Numbered from the stretch's first letter, positions 21,917 to 31,500 are shown. The stretch is 64,000 bases of DNA from Mycobacterium noviomagense (GCF_010731635.1 NZ_AP022583.1:3534001-3598000), one strand, 5' to 3'. Notes: generated by a model from the sequence alone, not told the origin. Numbers and translations: made by a program.

Positions 21917-21937
21917 CACCCATACTAACAAGAACCC

Positions 21938-21959
21938 ACGAATTAATGACTCAGGACAC
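21938..21959 (-). repeat. IS630 right terminal inverted repeat
   Basis: The inverted partner of 20834-20855, perfect over 22 bp; the flanking TA completes the target-site duplication at 21960-21961. Confidence 0.95.
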
Positions 21960-22384
21960 TAGAACGACGGACGCAGCGACGGGAACACGGTGGCTGCCAG
22001 CCCGCGCACCGTCGCCTTGAGCATGTCGTAGAGGTCGAAGTAGTCGCGCCACAATGTGATTCGCCCATTGTGGACCTCGAAGACGCCGCACACCCAGAAC
22101 TGCAGCCGCAGTGGGCCGAAGATCAGCGCGTCGGTGCGTTCGGTGAGCACCGCGGCGCCGTCGGATGCGATCCGGTGGATCTTGACTTCGAACCGGGCGC
22201 GGCCCTGCATGCTTCGGAACAGCTTCATCGTCCTGTCACGGCCGTAGATGGTGGGCAGTCCGACGTTCTGGTAGACCAAGTCGTCGTCCAACACTGCGCC
22301 TGCGGTGTCGAAGTCTTCGTCTTGCAGCGCGTAGAGGAACACTTCGACCGTGCGGGTGTTGTCGACAGTGGTCGGTTCAGTCAT
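21959..22384 (-). CDS. ephG: Limonene-1,2-epoxide-hydrolase-family protein EphG
   Basis: A 141-residue SnoaL/LEH-fold protein. The limonene epoxide hydrolase active-site set is present at Y38, N40, R83, D85 and D114, so water activation for epoxide opening should be intact. The M. tuberculosis orthologue (Rv2740) hydrolyses lipid and sterol epoxides. The IS630 element inserted inside its TAG stop codon; because the IS ends in C on this strand's complement, the stop is restored unchanged. The gene remains full length, but its downstream context has been replaced by the transposase gene in the same direction. Confidence 0.92.
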   Translation of the reverse strand: MTEPTTVDNTRTVEVFLYALQDEDFDTAGAVLDDDLVYQNVGLPTIYGRDRTMKLFRSMQGRARFEVKIHRIASDGAAVLTERTDALIFGPLRLQFWVCGVFEVHNGRITLWRDYFDLYDMLKATVRGLAATVFPSLRPSF

Positions 22385-22426
22385 GGACGTCAGCCTAGAG
22401 CTTCGCCGCTGTGGCAGGGTAGGGAA

Positions 22427-23593
22427 GTGCGAGTCGCCGTGGTCGCCGGCCCGGATCCCGGGCACTCGTTTCCCGCGATTGCGCTGTGCCAACGCTTCCT
22501 GGCCGCGGGTGACACGCCGATCTTGCTGACCGGAACCGAATGGCTCGGCACCGCCCGGGCAGCCGGCGTCGACGCCGCCGAGCTGGAGGGGCTTGAGCCC
22601 ACCGCGGCAGACGACGACCGTGATGCCGGGGCCAAGATTCACCAGCGGGCGGCGCGGATGGCGGTGCTCAACGTTCCGCAGTTGCGGGAGCTGGCCGTCG
22701 ATTTGGTGGTATCCGACGTCATCACCGCCTGCGGCGGTATGGCGGCCGAACTGCTGGCAGTCCCGTGGATCGAACTCAATCCCCATCCGCTGTACCTGCC
22801 GTCCAAAGGGCTGCCGCCGGTCGGCAGCGGGCTGGCGGCCGGGACCGGCCTGCAGGGGCGGCTTCGCGATGCCGTATTGCGGTCGCTCACGGCGCGATCG
22901 TGGCGCGCCGGGTTGCGCCAGCGAGCGGCGGCCCGGGTAGGCATCGGCCTGCCGGCGCGTGACCTCGGACCGTTGCGCCGACTGATCGCCACGCTGCCCG
23001 CGTTGGAGGTGCCGCGCCCGGACTGGCCGGCCGAGGCCGTCGTGGTGGGCCCGTTGCACTTCGAGCCGACCGACCACGTGCTGCCGATCCCGCCCGGCTC
23101 CGGACCGGTTGTGGTGATAGCGCCGTCGACGGCGCTGACCGGTACGCGGGGAATGGCACAGGTCGCGTTGGACTGCCTGGTCCCTGGCACGGGGTTGCCT
23201 GCCGGCGCGCGGATCGTGGTGTCGCGGCTCAACGGTCCGGATCTGACGGTGCCGCCGTGGGCCGTGGTCGGCCTGGGACGCCAAGACGAATTGCTCGCGC
23301 ATGCCGACGTGGTGGTGTGCGGTGGCGGGCATGGGATGGTGGCCAAGACGCTGCTGGCGGGCGTGCCGCTAGTCACGGTGCCCGGCGGCGGCGACCAGTG
23401 GGAGATCGCTAATCGCGTCGTGCGCCAGGGCAGCGGGCTCTTGGTTCGGCCGCTGACCGCCGAGGGGTTGGTCGCAGCGGTAGGTGAGGTGCTGTCCTCG
23501 CCGCGTTTCCGTGAGGCGGCGCGACAGGCTGCGGCCGGCGTGGCTGACGTCGCCGATCCGGTGCAGGTGTGTCATCAAGCGCTGGCTGGGTAG
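22427..23593 (+). CDS. GT-B glycosyltransferase-like protein (Rv2739c type)
   Basis: A 388-residue protein with a GT-B, UDP-glycosyltransferase/MurG-like layout: an N-terminal AGPDPGHSFPAIALCQRFLAAGD segment, a C-terminal donor-site region around ADVVVCGGGHGMVAKTLLAGVP, then VPGGGDQWEIANRVV. Start GTG 22427 after AGGGA; the length equals that of Rv2739c as recalled. Divergent from ephG with 42 nt between starts. The DUF3046 gene follows after 10 nt. Donor and acceptor are unknown. Confidence 0.85.
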   Translation: MRVAVVAGPDPGHSFPAIALCQRFLAAGDTPILLTGTEWLGTARAAGVDAAELEGLEPTAADDDRDAGAKIHQRAARMAVLNVPQLRELAVDLVVSDVITACGGMAAELLAVPWIELNPHPLYLPSKGLPPVGSGLAAGTGLQGRLRDAVLRSLTARSWRAGLRQRAAARVGIGLPARDLGPLRRLIATLPALEVPRPDWPAEAVVVGPLHFEPTDHVLPIPPGSGPVVVIAPSTALTGTRGMAQVALDCLVPGTGLPAGARIVVSRLNGPDLTVPPWAVVGLGRQDELLAHADVVVCGGGHGMVAKTLLAGVPLVTVPGGGDQWEIANRVVRQGSGLLVRPLTAEGLVAAVGEVLSSPRFREAARQAAAGVADVADPVQVCHQALAG

Positions 23594-23603
23594 TTTGACG
23601 AAT

Positions 23604-23798
23604 GTGCGGTTGACGGAGTTCCACGAGTTGGTCACGGTGCGCTTCGGCGCTGCCTACGGGGCCTCGGTGCTGGTCGACCACGTGCTTGCCGCCCTGGATG
23701 GGCGCACCGCCGCCCAGGCGATCGAGGACGGCGTGGATCCGCGGGATGTATGGCGGGCGCTGTGCATCGACTTCGACGTCCCGCGCGAGCAGTGGTGA
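23604..23798 (+). CDS. DUF3046 small conserved protein
   Basis: A 64-residue protein of the actinobacterial DUF3046 family (Rv2738c), almost always located just upstream of recA. The conserved body runs [34 protein letters not shown] and ends DFDVPREQW. The start is GTG 23604, 10 nt after the glycosyltransferase stop. Function unknown; a DNA-repair link is suggested only by position. Confidence 0.88.
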   Translation: MRLTEFHELVTVRFGAAYGASVLVDHVLAALDGRTAAQAIEDGVDPRDVWRALCIDFDVPREQW

Positions 23799-23830
23799 GG
23801 CTGGCATCGGTGTCTCCGGCGCTTCGTTGA

Positions 23831-23911
23831 ATCGAGTCTGCGTCCACGGCGTCGAGACTGCACGTAATAGCGGTCGGCTCGGCGAAATGCCGCTGTCACC
23901 GCAGACTCGAT
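23831..23911. repeat. 12-bp inverted repeat upstream of recA
   Basis: ATCGAGTCTGCG at 23831-23842 recurs as its perfect reverse complement at 23900-23911, with 57 nt between the arms. A related sequence (GTCGAGACTGCACG) lies between them at 23851-23864. It sits between the DUF3046 stop and the recA control region. It could be a dispersed intergenic repeat or an RNA hairpin base. Confidence 0.55.
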
Positions 23912-23969
23912 GCGAAGACCGCAGGCTCGACATCTGCTTGCATCTCTCCTTCGGCGCGCCTACTTGCTG

Positions 23970-23985
23970 TCGAACACACGTTCGT
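23970..23985 (+). promoter_or_regulatory. LexA-binding SOS box upstream of recA
   Basis: TCGAACACACGTTCGT matches the mycobacterial SOS consensus TCGAAC-N4-GTTCGA at 15 of 16 positions (counting the free spacer). It lies about 110 nt before the recA start, the same arrangement known for M. tuberculosis recA. Confidence 0.9.
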
Positions 23986-24014
23986 TACTGTGGTGAGCGT
24001 ACGAAGACGTCGAC

Positions 24015-24037
24015 TTGTCGGTGGGCTGTTCTAGCGT
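24015..24037 (+). promoter_or_regulatory. RecA-independent damage promoter (PafBC/RecA-NDp type) of recA
   Basis: TTGTCGGTG at 24015-24023, an 8-nt spacer, then TAGCGT at 24032-24037 fully match the RecA-NDp consensus tTGTCRgtg-N8-TAnnnT that is recognised with PafBC. Transcription would begin about 50 nt before the recA ATG. Confidence 0.9.
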
Positions 24038-24093
24038 CACGGCCACTGACCAACACCGGTCAACCGAACACCGACTACAGGAGAGGCATCATC

Positions 24094-25134
24094 ATGACGC
24101 AAGCCCCGGACCGGGAGAAAGCTCTCGAGCTGGCGATGGCCCAGATCGAGAAGAGTTACGGCAAAGGTTCGGTGATGCGCCTCGGCGACGAGGTGCGTCA
24201 ACCGATCTCGGTCATCCCGACTGGATCCATCGCACTGGACGTGGCGCTGGGCATCGGCGGTCTGCCGCGCGGACGGATCGTGGAGATCTACGGCCCGGAG
24301 TCCTCGGGTAAGACCACCGTCGCGCTGCATGCGGTGGCCAACGCCCAGGCCGCGGGTGGCATCGCGGCGTTCATCGACGCCGAGCACGCACTGGATCCCG
24401 AGTACGCCAAGAGGCTGGGGGTGGACACCGACTCGCTCCTGGTCAGCCAGCCCGACACCGGTGAACAGGCGCTCGAGATCGCCGACATGCTGATCCGCTC
24501 CGGCGCGCTGGACATCCTGGTTGTCGATTCGGTGGCCGCACTGGTGCCACGCGCCGAAATCGAAGGCGAGATGGGTGACAGCCACGTCGGCCTGCAGGCC
24601 CGGCTGATGAGCCAGGCGATGCGGAAAATGACTGGCGCGCTTAGTAATTCGGGCACCACGGCGATATTCATCAACCAGCTTCGGGAGAAGGTCGGCGTGA
24701 TGTTCGGTTCTCCCGAAACGACTACGGGCGGAAAGGCGTTGAAGTTCTACTCTTCAGTGCGCCTGGATGTCAGGCGGATCGAGACGCTCAAGGACGGCAC
24801 CGAAGCGGTCGGTAACCGCACCCGGGTCAAGGTCGTCAAGAACAAGGTGTCGCCACCGTTCAAGCAGGCCGAGTTCGACATCCTCTACGGCAAAGGCATC
24901 AGCCGGGAAGGCTCGCTGATCGACATGGGCGTGGACCAGGGCTTCATCCGCAAGTCCGGCTCCTGGTTCACCTATGAGGGCGAGCAGCTCGGGCAGGGCA
25001 AGGAGAATGCCCGCGCGTTTCTGGTGGAGAACACCGACGTGGCCAACGAGATCGAGAAGAAAATCAAGGAAAAGCTCGGCATTGGCGCAGTGGTGACCGA
25101 TGACGACGTCTTGCCCGCACCCGTCGATTTCTGA
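24094..25134 (+). CDS. recA: Recombinase RecA, without intein
   Basis: A full-length 346-residue RecA. Walker A GPESSGKT is at 67-74, and Walker B, the LexA-cleavage-stimulating filament core and the L1/L2 loops are intact. It drives homologous recombination and activates LexA self-cleavage. The start ATG 24094 follows AGGAGAG. At the M. tuberculosis intein insertion point the sequence reads [13 protein letters not shown] without interruption and with Val in place of the splice-remnant Cys. recX overlaps the 3' end by 35 nt. Expression is under both the SOS box and the RecA-NDp promoter upstream. Confidence 0.98.
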   Translation: MTQAPDREKALELAMAQIEKSYGKGSVMRLGDEVRQPISVIPTGSIALDVALGIGGLPRGRIVEIYGPESSGKTTVALHAVANAQAAGGIAAFIDAEHALDPEYAKRLGVDTDSLLVSQPDTGEQALEIADMLIRSGALDILVVDSVAALVPRAEIEGEMGDSHVGLQARLMSQAMRKMTGALSNSGTTAIFINQLREKVGVMFGSPETTTGGKALKFYSSVRLDVRRIETLKDGTEAVGNRTRVKVVKNKVSPPFKQAEFDILYGKGISREGSLIDMGVDQGFIRKSGSWFTYEGEQLGQGKENARAFLVENTDVANEIEKKIKEKLGIGAVVTDDDVLPAPVDF

Positions 25135-25621
25135 GCCGTCTCGCGAGGAGCAGGCGCGGGCATTGTGTCTGCGTCTGCTCACCGCGCGGTCCCGTACCCG
25201 CGCTGAGCTGGCCGGCCAGCTCGCCAAACGGGGATACCCGGCCGATATCAGCGAGCGGGTACTGGACCGGCTGACCGCCGTCGGACTGGTCGACGACACC
25301 GGCTTCGCCGAAAACTGGGTGCATTCCCGGCGAGCCAACGCCGGAAAAGGCAAGCGGGCGCTGGCTGCTGAGCTGCACACCAAGGGCGTCGACAACGACG
25401 TGATCACTGCGGTCCTGGGCGGAATCGACGCCGGTGTGGAGCGGGAGCGGGCTGAGCAGCTGGTGCGGTCCAGGTTGCGACGCGAGACCTTGGGCGACGA
25501 CGATGCGCGGGTGAGTCGGCGGTTGGCGGCCATGCTGGTGCGTCGCGGCTACGACCAAACCTTGGCCTTTGACGTGGTCAGCGCTGAGCTGGCCGCCGAG
25601 CGGGAGCGTCGACGGGTGTAG
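25100..25621 (+). CDS. recX: RecA regulator RecX
   Basis: A 173-residue RecX: three tandem three-helix repeats, with [31 protein letters not shown] and [22 protein letters not shown] clear. It modulates RecA filament activity. It starts inside recA (ATG 25100; 35-nt overlap), so translation is coupled and RecX dose follows RecA. Confidence 0.95.
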   Translation: MTTSCPHPSISEPSREEQARALCLRLLTARSRTRAELAGQLAKRGYPADISERVLDRLTAVGLVDDTGFAENWVHSRRANAGKGKRALAAELHTKGVDNDVITAVLGGIDAGVERERAEQLVRSRLRRETLGDDDARVSRRLAAMLVRRGYDQTLAFDVVSAELAAERERRRV

Positions 25622-25656
25622 CCGAGCTCCGGCTCCAGCCGCCGTACCATGGGCCC

Positions 25657-27177
25657 GTGACTTCGACGGCGGCGGACGCGGCGGGCCTGACCGGGCCCGT
25701 GTCGGGGTTGGCGCGTACCTACCAAGTACGCACTTACGGCTGTCAGATGAACGTGCACGATTCCGAGCGGTTAGCGGGTTTGCTGGAAGCCGCCGGCTAC
25801 CTGCGGGCCCCCGAGGGCGCCGACGCCGACGTGGTGGTGTTCAACACGTGCGCCGTCCGGGAGAACGCCGACAACAAGCTCTACGGCAACCTAAGCCACC
25901 TGGCGCCCCGCAAGCGGGACAACCCCGACATGCAGATCGCGGTCGGCGGGTGCCTGGCGCAGAAGGACCGAGACGCGCTGGTGCATAAGGCGCCGTGGGT
26001 CGATGTGGTCTTCGGCACCCACAACATCGGGTCGCTGCCCACCCTGCTGGAGCGGGCGCGTCACAACAAGGTGGCCCAAGTCGAAATCGCGGAGGCGTTG
26101 CAGGTTTTCCCGTCCACCTTGCCGGCGGCACGCGAATCGGCTTATGCGGCTTGGGTTTCCATCTCCGTCGGCTGCAACAACAGCTGCACGTTCTGCATCG
26201 TGCCGTCGCTTCGCGGCAAGGAGGTCGACCGCAGCCCGGACGACATCCTCGCCGAGGTGCAGTCGTTGGTCGACGCGGGCGTGCTCGAAATCACGCTGTT
26301 GGGCCAGAACGTCAACGCCTACGGGGTCTCGTTCGCCGACCCGCGGTTGCCCCGCAACCGCGGCGCGTTCGCCGAGCTGCTGCGGGCCTGCGGACGCATC
26401 GACGGGCTCGAACGGGTCCGCTTCACATCACCGCACCCCGCGGAGTTCACCGACGACGTCATCGACGCGATGGCCGAAACCCCTAACGTCTGCCCGGCTC
26501 TGCACATGCCGCTGCAGTCGGGCTCCGACCGTATTTTGCGCGCGATGCGGCGCTCGTATCGCGCCGAGCGTTACCTCGGCATCATCGACCGGGTTCGTGC
26601 GGCGATGCCGCACGCCGCCATCACCACTGACGTGATCGTCGGCTTTCCCGGTGAAACCGAGGAGGATTTCGCCGCCACCCTGGAGGTGCTGCAGCGGGTC
26701 CGCTTCGCCGGCGCCTTCACCTTCCAGTACTCCAAGCGCCCCGGCACACCGGCCGCCGACCTCGACGGGCAGCTGCCGAAAGACGTTGTGCAAGCGCGCT
26801 ACCAACGGCTGGTGGCCTTACAGGAGCGGATCGCGCTGGAGGAAAACCGCGCCCAGATCGGCAACACCGTCGAACTGCTCGTCGCCTCCGGCGAAGGCCG
26901 CAAGGACAGTCGCACCGAACGGATGAGCGGGCGGGCCCGCGACGGCCGGCTCGTGCACTTCGCACCCGGCGGTCAGCGGGTGCGTCCCGGCGACATCGTC
27001 ACGACCGTGGTCACCGGCGCTGCGCCGCACCACCTCATCGCAGACGCGGGCATCATCTCGCATCGCCGCACCCGCGCCGGTGACATGTACGAGCAGCGCC
27101 CCAGCGGCGTGGGTCTCGGTATGCCCGCCATCGGACGGCCGGCGCCTTCCGTCGAACCCGTCGGGTGCAGCCGATGA
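25657..27177 (+). CDS. miaB: tRNA-2-methylthio-N6-dimethylallyladenosine synthase MiaB
   Basis: A 506-residue radical-SAM methylthiotransferase that adds the 2-methylthio group to i6A37 made by MiaA. The N-terminal auxiliary cluster cysteines C29, C65 and C99 and the radical SAM motif C173-x3-C177-x2-C180 are present, followed by a C-terminal TRAM domain (about 380-450). Start GTG 25657. Its stop overlaps the next gene's ATG (ATGA), so the two are coupled. miaA lies about 6 kb downstream. Confidence 0.97.
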   Translation: MTSTAADAAGLTGPVSGLARTYQVRTYGCQMNVHDSERLAGLLEAAGYLRAPEGADADVVVFNTCAVRENADNKLYGNLSHLAPRKRDNPDMQIAVGGCLAQKDRDALVHKAPWVDVVFGTHNIGSLPTLLERARHNKVAQVEIAEALQVFPSTLPAARESAYAAWVSISVGCNNSCTFCIVPSLRGKEVDRSPDDILAEVQSLVDAGVLEITLLGQNVNAYGVSFADPRLPRNRGAFAELLRACGRIDGLERVRFTSPHPAEFTDDVIDAMAETPNVCPALHMPLQSGSDRILRAMRRSYRAERYLGIIDRVRAAMPHAAITTDVIVGFPGETEEDFAATLEVLQRVRFAGAFTFQYSKRPGTPAADLDGQLPKDVVQARYQRLVALQERIALEENRAQIGNTVELLVASGEGRKDSRTERMSGRARDGRLVHFAPGGQRVRPGDIVTTVVTGAAPHHLIADAGIISHRRTRAGDMYEQRPSGVGLGMPAIGRPAPSVEPVGCSR

Positions 27178-27785
27178 CCGACGACGAGCACTCAGGTGAG
27201 TTCGACGCCTTCCGCTCCGATATCGAAGACGCCGAGCGCCGCATTGCGCGTGAGATCGACCCCGGCGTAAGAGGTTTCATCGTCGCGATCCTGGTGTTCG
27301 TGCTGCTGGGCTCGTTCATGCTGCCGCACACCGGTAACGTCCGCGGATGGGATGTGCTCTTCGCCAGCCACGGCGCGGCGGCTGCCGCCCTGGCGTTGCC
27401 GTCGCGGGTATTCGGCTGGCTCACACTGGTGTTCGGTGTCGGTTTCTCGATGCTGGCGTTGGTGACCCGGCGATGGGCGTTGGCTTGGGTAGCGCTGGCG
27501 GGCTCGGCGGTCGCCAGCGCGGTCGGTCTGCTGGCGGTCTGGTCGCGGCAAACCGTGGCAGCAGGTCACCCGGGACCTGGTGTGGGACTGATCATTTCGT
27601 GGATCACCGTAATCGTTTTGACGTTCCACTGGGCACGCGTGGTGTGGTCGCGCACCATCGTTCAGCTCGCCGCCGAGGAACAGCGCCGCCGCGCCGCTGC
27701 GCGCCAGCAATCCAAAACGCTGCTGGACAGCCTGGACAACCACGACGAGAACAAACCGCCGGACGCCGGTCGCGAGCAACCCTAA
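27174..27785 (+). CDS. Conserved membrane protein (Rv2732c type)
   Basis: A 203-residue integral membrane protein with an acidic N-terminus, four predicted helices (about 34-52, 64-82, 88-120, 135-155) and a cytoplasmic helical tail rich in Arg/Gln. The family is conserved in mycobacteria next to miaB, with no firm function. The start ATG 27174 overlaps the miaB stop in ATGA. Its own stop shares CTAA with the convergent DUF349 gene, a 4-nt overlap. Confidence 0.85.
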   Translation: MTDDEHSGEFDAFRSDIEDAERRIAREIDPGVRGFIVAILVFVLLGSFMLPHTGNVRGWDVLFASHGAAAAALALPSRVFGWLTLVFGVGFSMLALVTRRWALAWVALAGSAVASAVGLLAVWSRQTVAAGHPGPGVGLIISWITVIVLTFHWARVVWSRTIVQLAAEEQRRRAAARQQSKTLLDSLDNHDENKPPDAGREQP

Positions 27786-29110
27786 GGCTTGCGGGTCAGC
27801 GCGTCGGCGGCTGCCTCAGCCCACTGCCGCCACTGTTCGGCGCTCGCTTTCGCCTCGTCGGCTTCCTTGGTGCGCCCTGCGGCCTCGGCCTTTTGGGCCT
27901 GGCGTTCCAATTGCTCAGCGCGGGCGCGGAATTGCTCAGCGCGCGCCTGCGCCTGGGGATCGGCCCAGCCCGAATCGGCAGCGTCGCGCACCTTCTTCTC
28001 CACCGCCCGCAGCCGCCGCTCCAACTCGGCGGACCGCTCCCGCGGCACCCTGCCGATCGCATCCCACCGCTCGGTGATCGACCGCAGCGCGGCCCTGGCG
28101 GCGTCGGGGTTGCTGGTGTCCACCTTTTCGGCCTCGGCCAGCAGCGATTCTTTGGCGTCGGCGTTGGCGCGCAGTTCGGCGTCCCGCTCGGCGGTGGCGG
28201 CGTTGCGCGCCTTGAAGAACGTGTCCTGGGCGGCTTTGAAGCGGCGCCACAGCGTATCGTCGACATCGCGCGCGGCTCGTCCCGCCGCCTTCCATTCCGT
28301 CAGCAGCTTGCGGAATTCGGCGCTGGTGGCGCCCCAATCCGTCGACTCGGCGAGTTCTTCGGCGCGCTGGCAGAGCCGCTCCTTGGCCTCGCGGGCCGCG
28401 GACCGTTCTCGGTCCAGCTCAGCGAAGTGGGCTCCGCGCCGGCGGTTGAACGTCTCGCGTGCGGCGGCATACCGCTTCCACAGCGCGTCGTCGGTTTTAC
28501 GGTCCAGCCCGGTGATCGTCTTCCATTCCTCGAGGATCGCCCGCAGCCGGTCGCCCGCGGCTTTCCACTGCGTCGAGTTGGCGGCCAGCTCTTCGGCTTC
28601 CGCCGCCAGCGCCTCTTTGCGCGCAGTCTGCGCGGCGCGATGCTCCTCGCGGCGCACGCGCTCGGCGGCGGCGGTGGCCTCGGCTTGCTCGCGGATGGTC
28701 GACAGCCGGGCCGCCAGCGCGTCGACGTCGCCGAGCACATTCGCTGTGGGCAACGACTCGGCGAGGGCCGCCGCCGTGGCTTTGATCTTGCGGGCATCAC
28801 CGGTGCCGGATGCCAGCCGTTCCTCCAGCAATGCGACTTCGGTGCTCAGGTCGTCGAAGCGCCGGCCGAAATGAGCGAACGCGGCTTCGGTGTCGCCGGC
28901 CTGCCAGGAACCGATGATGCGCTCGCCCCTGGCGGTGACCAGCCACACGGTGCCGTCGTCGTCGACACGGCCGAACCGGCGTGGATCGCTGACGGGCGTT
29001 ACCGGGGCGGGGTGCGGGGAGGGTCGGGGTGTCGGTCGGGGGCCGGGACGCGGGCCCGGGCGAGGAACCGGACGGGGCGATTCGTTGCTGCGGGGCTCTT
29101 CAGCCGTCAT
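27782..29110 (-). CDS. DUF349 repeat protein
   Basis: A 442-residue cytoplasmic protein with a Pro/Arg-rich head (residues 10-45), a short [20 protein letters not shown] module and then tandem DUF349 three-helix repeats, visible as recurring W-K/R-x-A and D-x-LW-x-R/K-F patterns (about 170-360), ending in a charged coiled coil. It corresponds to Rv2731. The biochemical role is unknown. Divergent from the DMT-like cluster; the 270-nt gap 29111-29380 holds the promoters and no other feature I can support. Confidence 0.88.
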   Translation of the reverse strand: MTAEEPRSNESPRPVPRPGPRPGPRPTPRPSPHPAPVTPVSDPRRFGRVDDDGTVWLVTARGERIIGSWQAGDTEAAFAHFGRRFDDLSTEVALLEERLASGTGDARKIKATAAALAESLPTANVLGDVDALAARLSTIREQAEATAAAERVRREEHRAAQTARKEALAAEAEELAANSTQWKAAGDRLRAILEEWKTITGLDRKTDDALWKRYAAARETFNRRRGAHFAELDRERSAAREAKERLCQRAEELAESTDWGATSAEFRKLLTEWKAAGRAARDVDDTLWRRFKAAQDTFFKARNAATAERDAELRANADAKESLLAEAEKVDTSNPDAARAALRSITERWDAIGRVPRERSAELERRLRAVEKKVRDAADSGWADPQAQARAEQFRARAEQLERQAQKAEAAGRTKEADEAKASAEQWRQWAEAAADALTRKP

Positions 29111-29380
29111 GCGCTACCGTCACCACCCTTCGCGCGGAGTCCTCCGCGCACTTGCCGCGCATCGCGGCGCCATCAGCTACAACCTCGGGAAGGGTACTGC
29201 TGACCGGTCCCAACTTTATTGAAGCAGCTTGACGCGCAGCGCGCGCGCACGATTGGTTGCCCGTCCGCCGGTGTGGTGTCCAGTCCAGCCGGCTGTTGTG
29301 GGACAGATGTGACACGCGATATCGATGTCGTTCCGCTGCAGCGGCGTCGCGCGCACAATGGAGTCTTCGCGAATCGGTAG

Positions 29381-30427
29381 GTGAACGGCAAGGAAACGCG
29401 GGCGGCCTCGAGCCGCGACAAGTTAAGGGGGTCACCCATCGCGAAGGTGGATATCGCGGCGCTGCTTGCCCTGATCGCGGCCCTGATATCCGGGGCGGGG
29501 GATGTGGTTCGCCAGCGGTCTGCGCGGGAGATCACCGACGAACCGGTGGGGCATTGGGAGCTGTTCCGCATGTCGCTGCGCGACGGTCGCTGGTGGTTGG
29601 GCGGCGTGGCGGCAGTGGCCAGTTTCGGCTTGCAAGCTGTGGCGTTAGGGCTGGGTTCGGTGGTGTTAGTGCAGGCGCTGCAGGTGACCGCGCTGCTGTT
29701 CGCATTGCCGATCAATGCTCGGCTGACCGGCTACCGGGTCACCCGCTGGGAGTGGCTGTGGGCGGCGTTGGTGGCCGGTGCGGTCGCGGTCTTCGTCATC
29801 GTCGGTGATCCGACCGCCGGTGTGCAGCGGGGGTCGGCCGATACGTGGACCGTGGTGGCCGCGGTGATGGCGCCGGTCTTGGTGCTGTGTGTGCTGGGGG
29901 CGCGGATCTGCTCGGGAGCGGTGGCCGCGGTATTGCTGGCCGTGGTCTCGGCGTCGGCGTGGGCGCTGTTCGCGGTGTTGACCAAGGGCATCGTCGAGGT
30001 GCTCGAACGGGGTTTGGGAGCGGTGCTGCGCGCGCCGGAGCTGTATGCCTGGCTGCTGGCGGCCCTGGTCGGCACGGTGTTTCAGCAGTCGTCCTTCCGG
30101 GCCAGCGCACTGACCGCCTCGTTGCCGACGATGACGGTGACGGAGCCGGTCGTGGCCTCTGTCCTCGGCGTCGTTGTGCTCGGCGAAACCTTGCAGACCC
30201 CCGGACCTGAGATGGTGGTGCTGATAGCGGCGGTGCTCGTGATAATCGCGGCGACCACGGCCCTGGCCCGCGGCGAGGCCGCCACGATGGCCGCCGGCGC
30301 CGAAGTGCATCCGGCGCCGTCGTGGGACGGCGGGTTGACAGCGGCTCGTTTCGGCCTCGCGACGGCAGTTGCCGAGAGTGGCGAGCGCAATAGAGTGTTT
30401 CTGGGCCGGTCGGGGAACAGTAGATGA
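29381..30427 (+). CDS. DMT/EamA-like multi-spanning membrane protein, copy 1
   Basis: About nine to ten hydrophobic helices, Ala/Val/Leu rich, similar in whole length to the next two genes; the family member in M. tuberculosis is Rv2729c. Conserved blocks shared by all three copies are ADIAALLAL, VRQR, LLFALPI, WALFAVLTKG, FRAGALTASLPT and LGE. A GTG at 29381 gives 348 residues, but the position aligned with the ATG of copies 2 and 3 (29438) is ATC, so the start is uncertain; GTG 29447 is the other choice (326 residues). The C-terminus has an extra tail of about 35 residues. Transport substrate unknown. Confidence 0.8.
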   Translation: MNGKETRAASSRDKLRGSPIAKVDIAALLALIAALISGAGDVVRQRSAREITDEPVGHWELFRMSLRDGRWWLGGVAAVASFGLQAVALGLGSVVLVQALQVTALLFALPINARLTGYRVTRWEWLWAALVAGAVAVFVIVGDPTAGVQRGSADTWTVVAAVMAPVLVLCVLGARICSGAVAAVLLAVVSASAWALFAVLTKGIVEVLERGLGAVLRAPELYAWLLAALVGTVFQQSSFRASALTASLPTMTVTEPVVASVLGVVVLGETLQTPGPEMVVLIAAVLVIIAATTALARGEAATMAAGAEVHPAPSWDGGLTAARFGLATAVAESGERNRVFLGRSGNSR

Positions 30428-30480
30428 ACAGTCAGTAAGCGTGACGGCTTCCGGGCCGGACGTCGGCGAGGAGGTCACCC

Positions 30481-31407
30481 ATGTCGAACACCGATATTGC
30501 GACGCTGCTCGCCTTATGCGCTGCGTTGGCAGCCGCGATCGGCAGTGTGGTGCGTCAGCGGTGCGCGCAGGTGATCACCGACAAACCCGTGGGCCACTTG
30601 ACGTTGTTCGGCATGTTGGTTCGCGACATCCGTTGGTGGCTGGGCGGATTGGGGGACATCGCCAGCTACTGCCTAATTGCCGCGGCGCTGGACAAAGGCT
30701 CGGTCATGCTGGTCACGGCCCTGCAGGTGACAGTCATTCTGTTCGCGCTACCGATCTATGCGTGGGTGACCGGTCACCGGATAACCGGCCGGGAGTGGAT
30801 GTGGGCGGTATTGCTGGCGGCGGCGTTGGCGGTAGTCGTCGCGGTCGGGGATCCGACGGCCGGCTACTCCCACGGCTCGGCGGCAGCCTGGCTCGTGGTC
30901 GCACTTGTGATGGGGCCGGCGTTGGCGTTGTGTGTGGTGGGCGCACAGATCTGGTCGGATCGCCCGGCCTCCGCGGTACTGCTTGCGGTGGTGTCGGGTT
31001 CATCGTTGGCGTTGTTCGCGGTGCTGACCAAGGGCATCGTCGATCGGCTTGAACACGGCGCTGGTGAGCTGCTGCGAACACCGGAGCTGTACGCCTGGGT
31101 GCTCGCGGCGCTGGTCGCAATGATCTTTCAGCAGTCGGCGTTTCGCGCCGGTGCCCTGACTGCGTCACTGCCGACGATTACCGTGGCAAAGCCCATAGTG
31201 GCCACGGTGCTCGGAGTCACCGTGCTGGGCGAGACGTTGCGCGCCGACGGCGTCGAGTGGGTGGTGCTCATCGCGGCCGCGGTTCTGGTGTTGGTCGCGA
31301 CGGTGGCTCTGGCTCGCGGTGAGGCTGCCACTATGGCGGCGGGCGCGGGGCGCGACGTGCTAGCCGGAGACGAGCCAAAGGCCTCGCCGGAACACCTGAG
31401 CGGCTGA
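30481..31407 (+). CDS. DMT/EamA-like membrane protein, copy 2
   Basis: A 308-residue paralogue of the genes on both sides, with the same helix pattern and the GDPTAGYSHGSAAAW linker also seen in copy 1. Start ATG 30481 after GAGGAGGTCACCC. The 53-nt spacing suggests co-transcription with copy 1. Together the three look like a tandem expansion of the single Rv2729c-like gene. No substrate can be named. Confidence 0.85.
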   Translation: MSNTDIATLLALCAALAAAIGSVVRQRCAQVITDKPVGHLTLFGMLVRDIRWWLGGLGDIASYCLIAAALDKGSVMLVTALQVTVILFALPIYAWVTGHRITGREWMWAVLLAAALAVVVAVGDPTAGYSHGSAAAWLVVALVMGPALALCVVGAQIWSDRPASAVLLAVVSGSSLALFAVLTKGIVDRLEHGAGELLRTPELYAWVLAALVAMIFQQSAFRAGALTASLPTITVAKPIVATVLGVTVLGETLRADGVEWVVLIAAAVLVLVATVALARGEAATMAAGAGRDVLAGDEPKASPEHLSG

Positions 31408-31500
31408 CGGTTTCCCGGCGCGCCGCACGTCGTTGCCCAGCGCCGCAGCATGTTCATGCCACAGTTGGTATGCCGAGAGATTGTCGGTGGGGAGGTCAGC

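Larger units (their letters stand above)
20832..21961. mobile_element. IS630-family insertion sequence with TA target duplication
   Basis: A complete element of about 1126 bp (20834-21959) bounded by perfect 22-bp terminal inverted repeats (20834-20855 and 21938-21959, beginning GTGTCCTGAGTCATT) and flanked by TA on both sides, the target duplication of IS630/Tc1/mariner elements. It contains one intact transposase gene on the minus strand. Perfect ends and an intact transposase indicate a recent insertion. The target TA is the first two bases of the ephG stop codon. Confidence 0.95.

Noticed and set aside
21959..23332. 457-residue minus-strand frame covering ephG and the glycosyltransferase
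   Set aside because: Only the last 141 codons (from ATG 22384) are EphG; the upstream part is an antisense shadow of the glycosyltransferase gene.
24094..25134. RecA intein
   Set aside because: The reading frame is continuous at both known mycobacterial insertion points; the M. tuberculosis site has Val rather than Cys.
27347..29203. 618-residue plus-strand frame opposite the DUF349 gene
   Set aside because: Arg/Gly/Leu-rich low-complexity shadow of the coiled-coil gene on the other strand.
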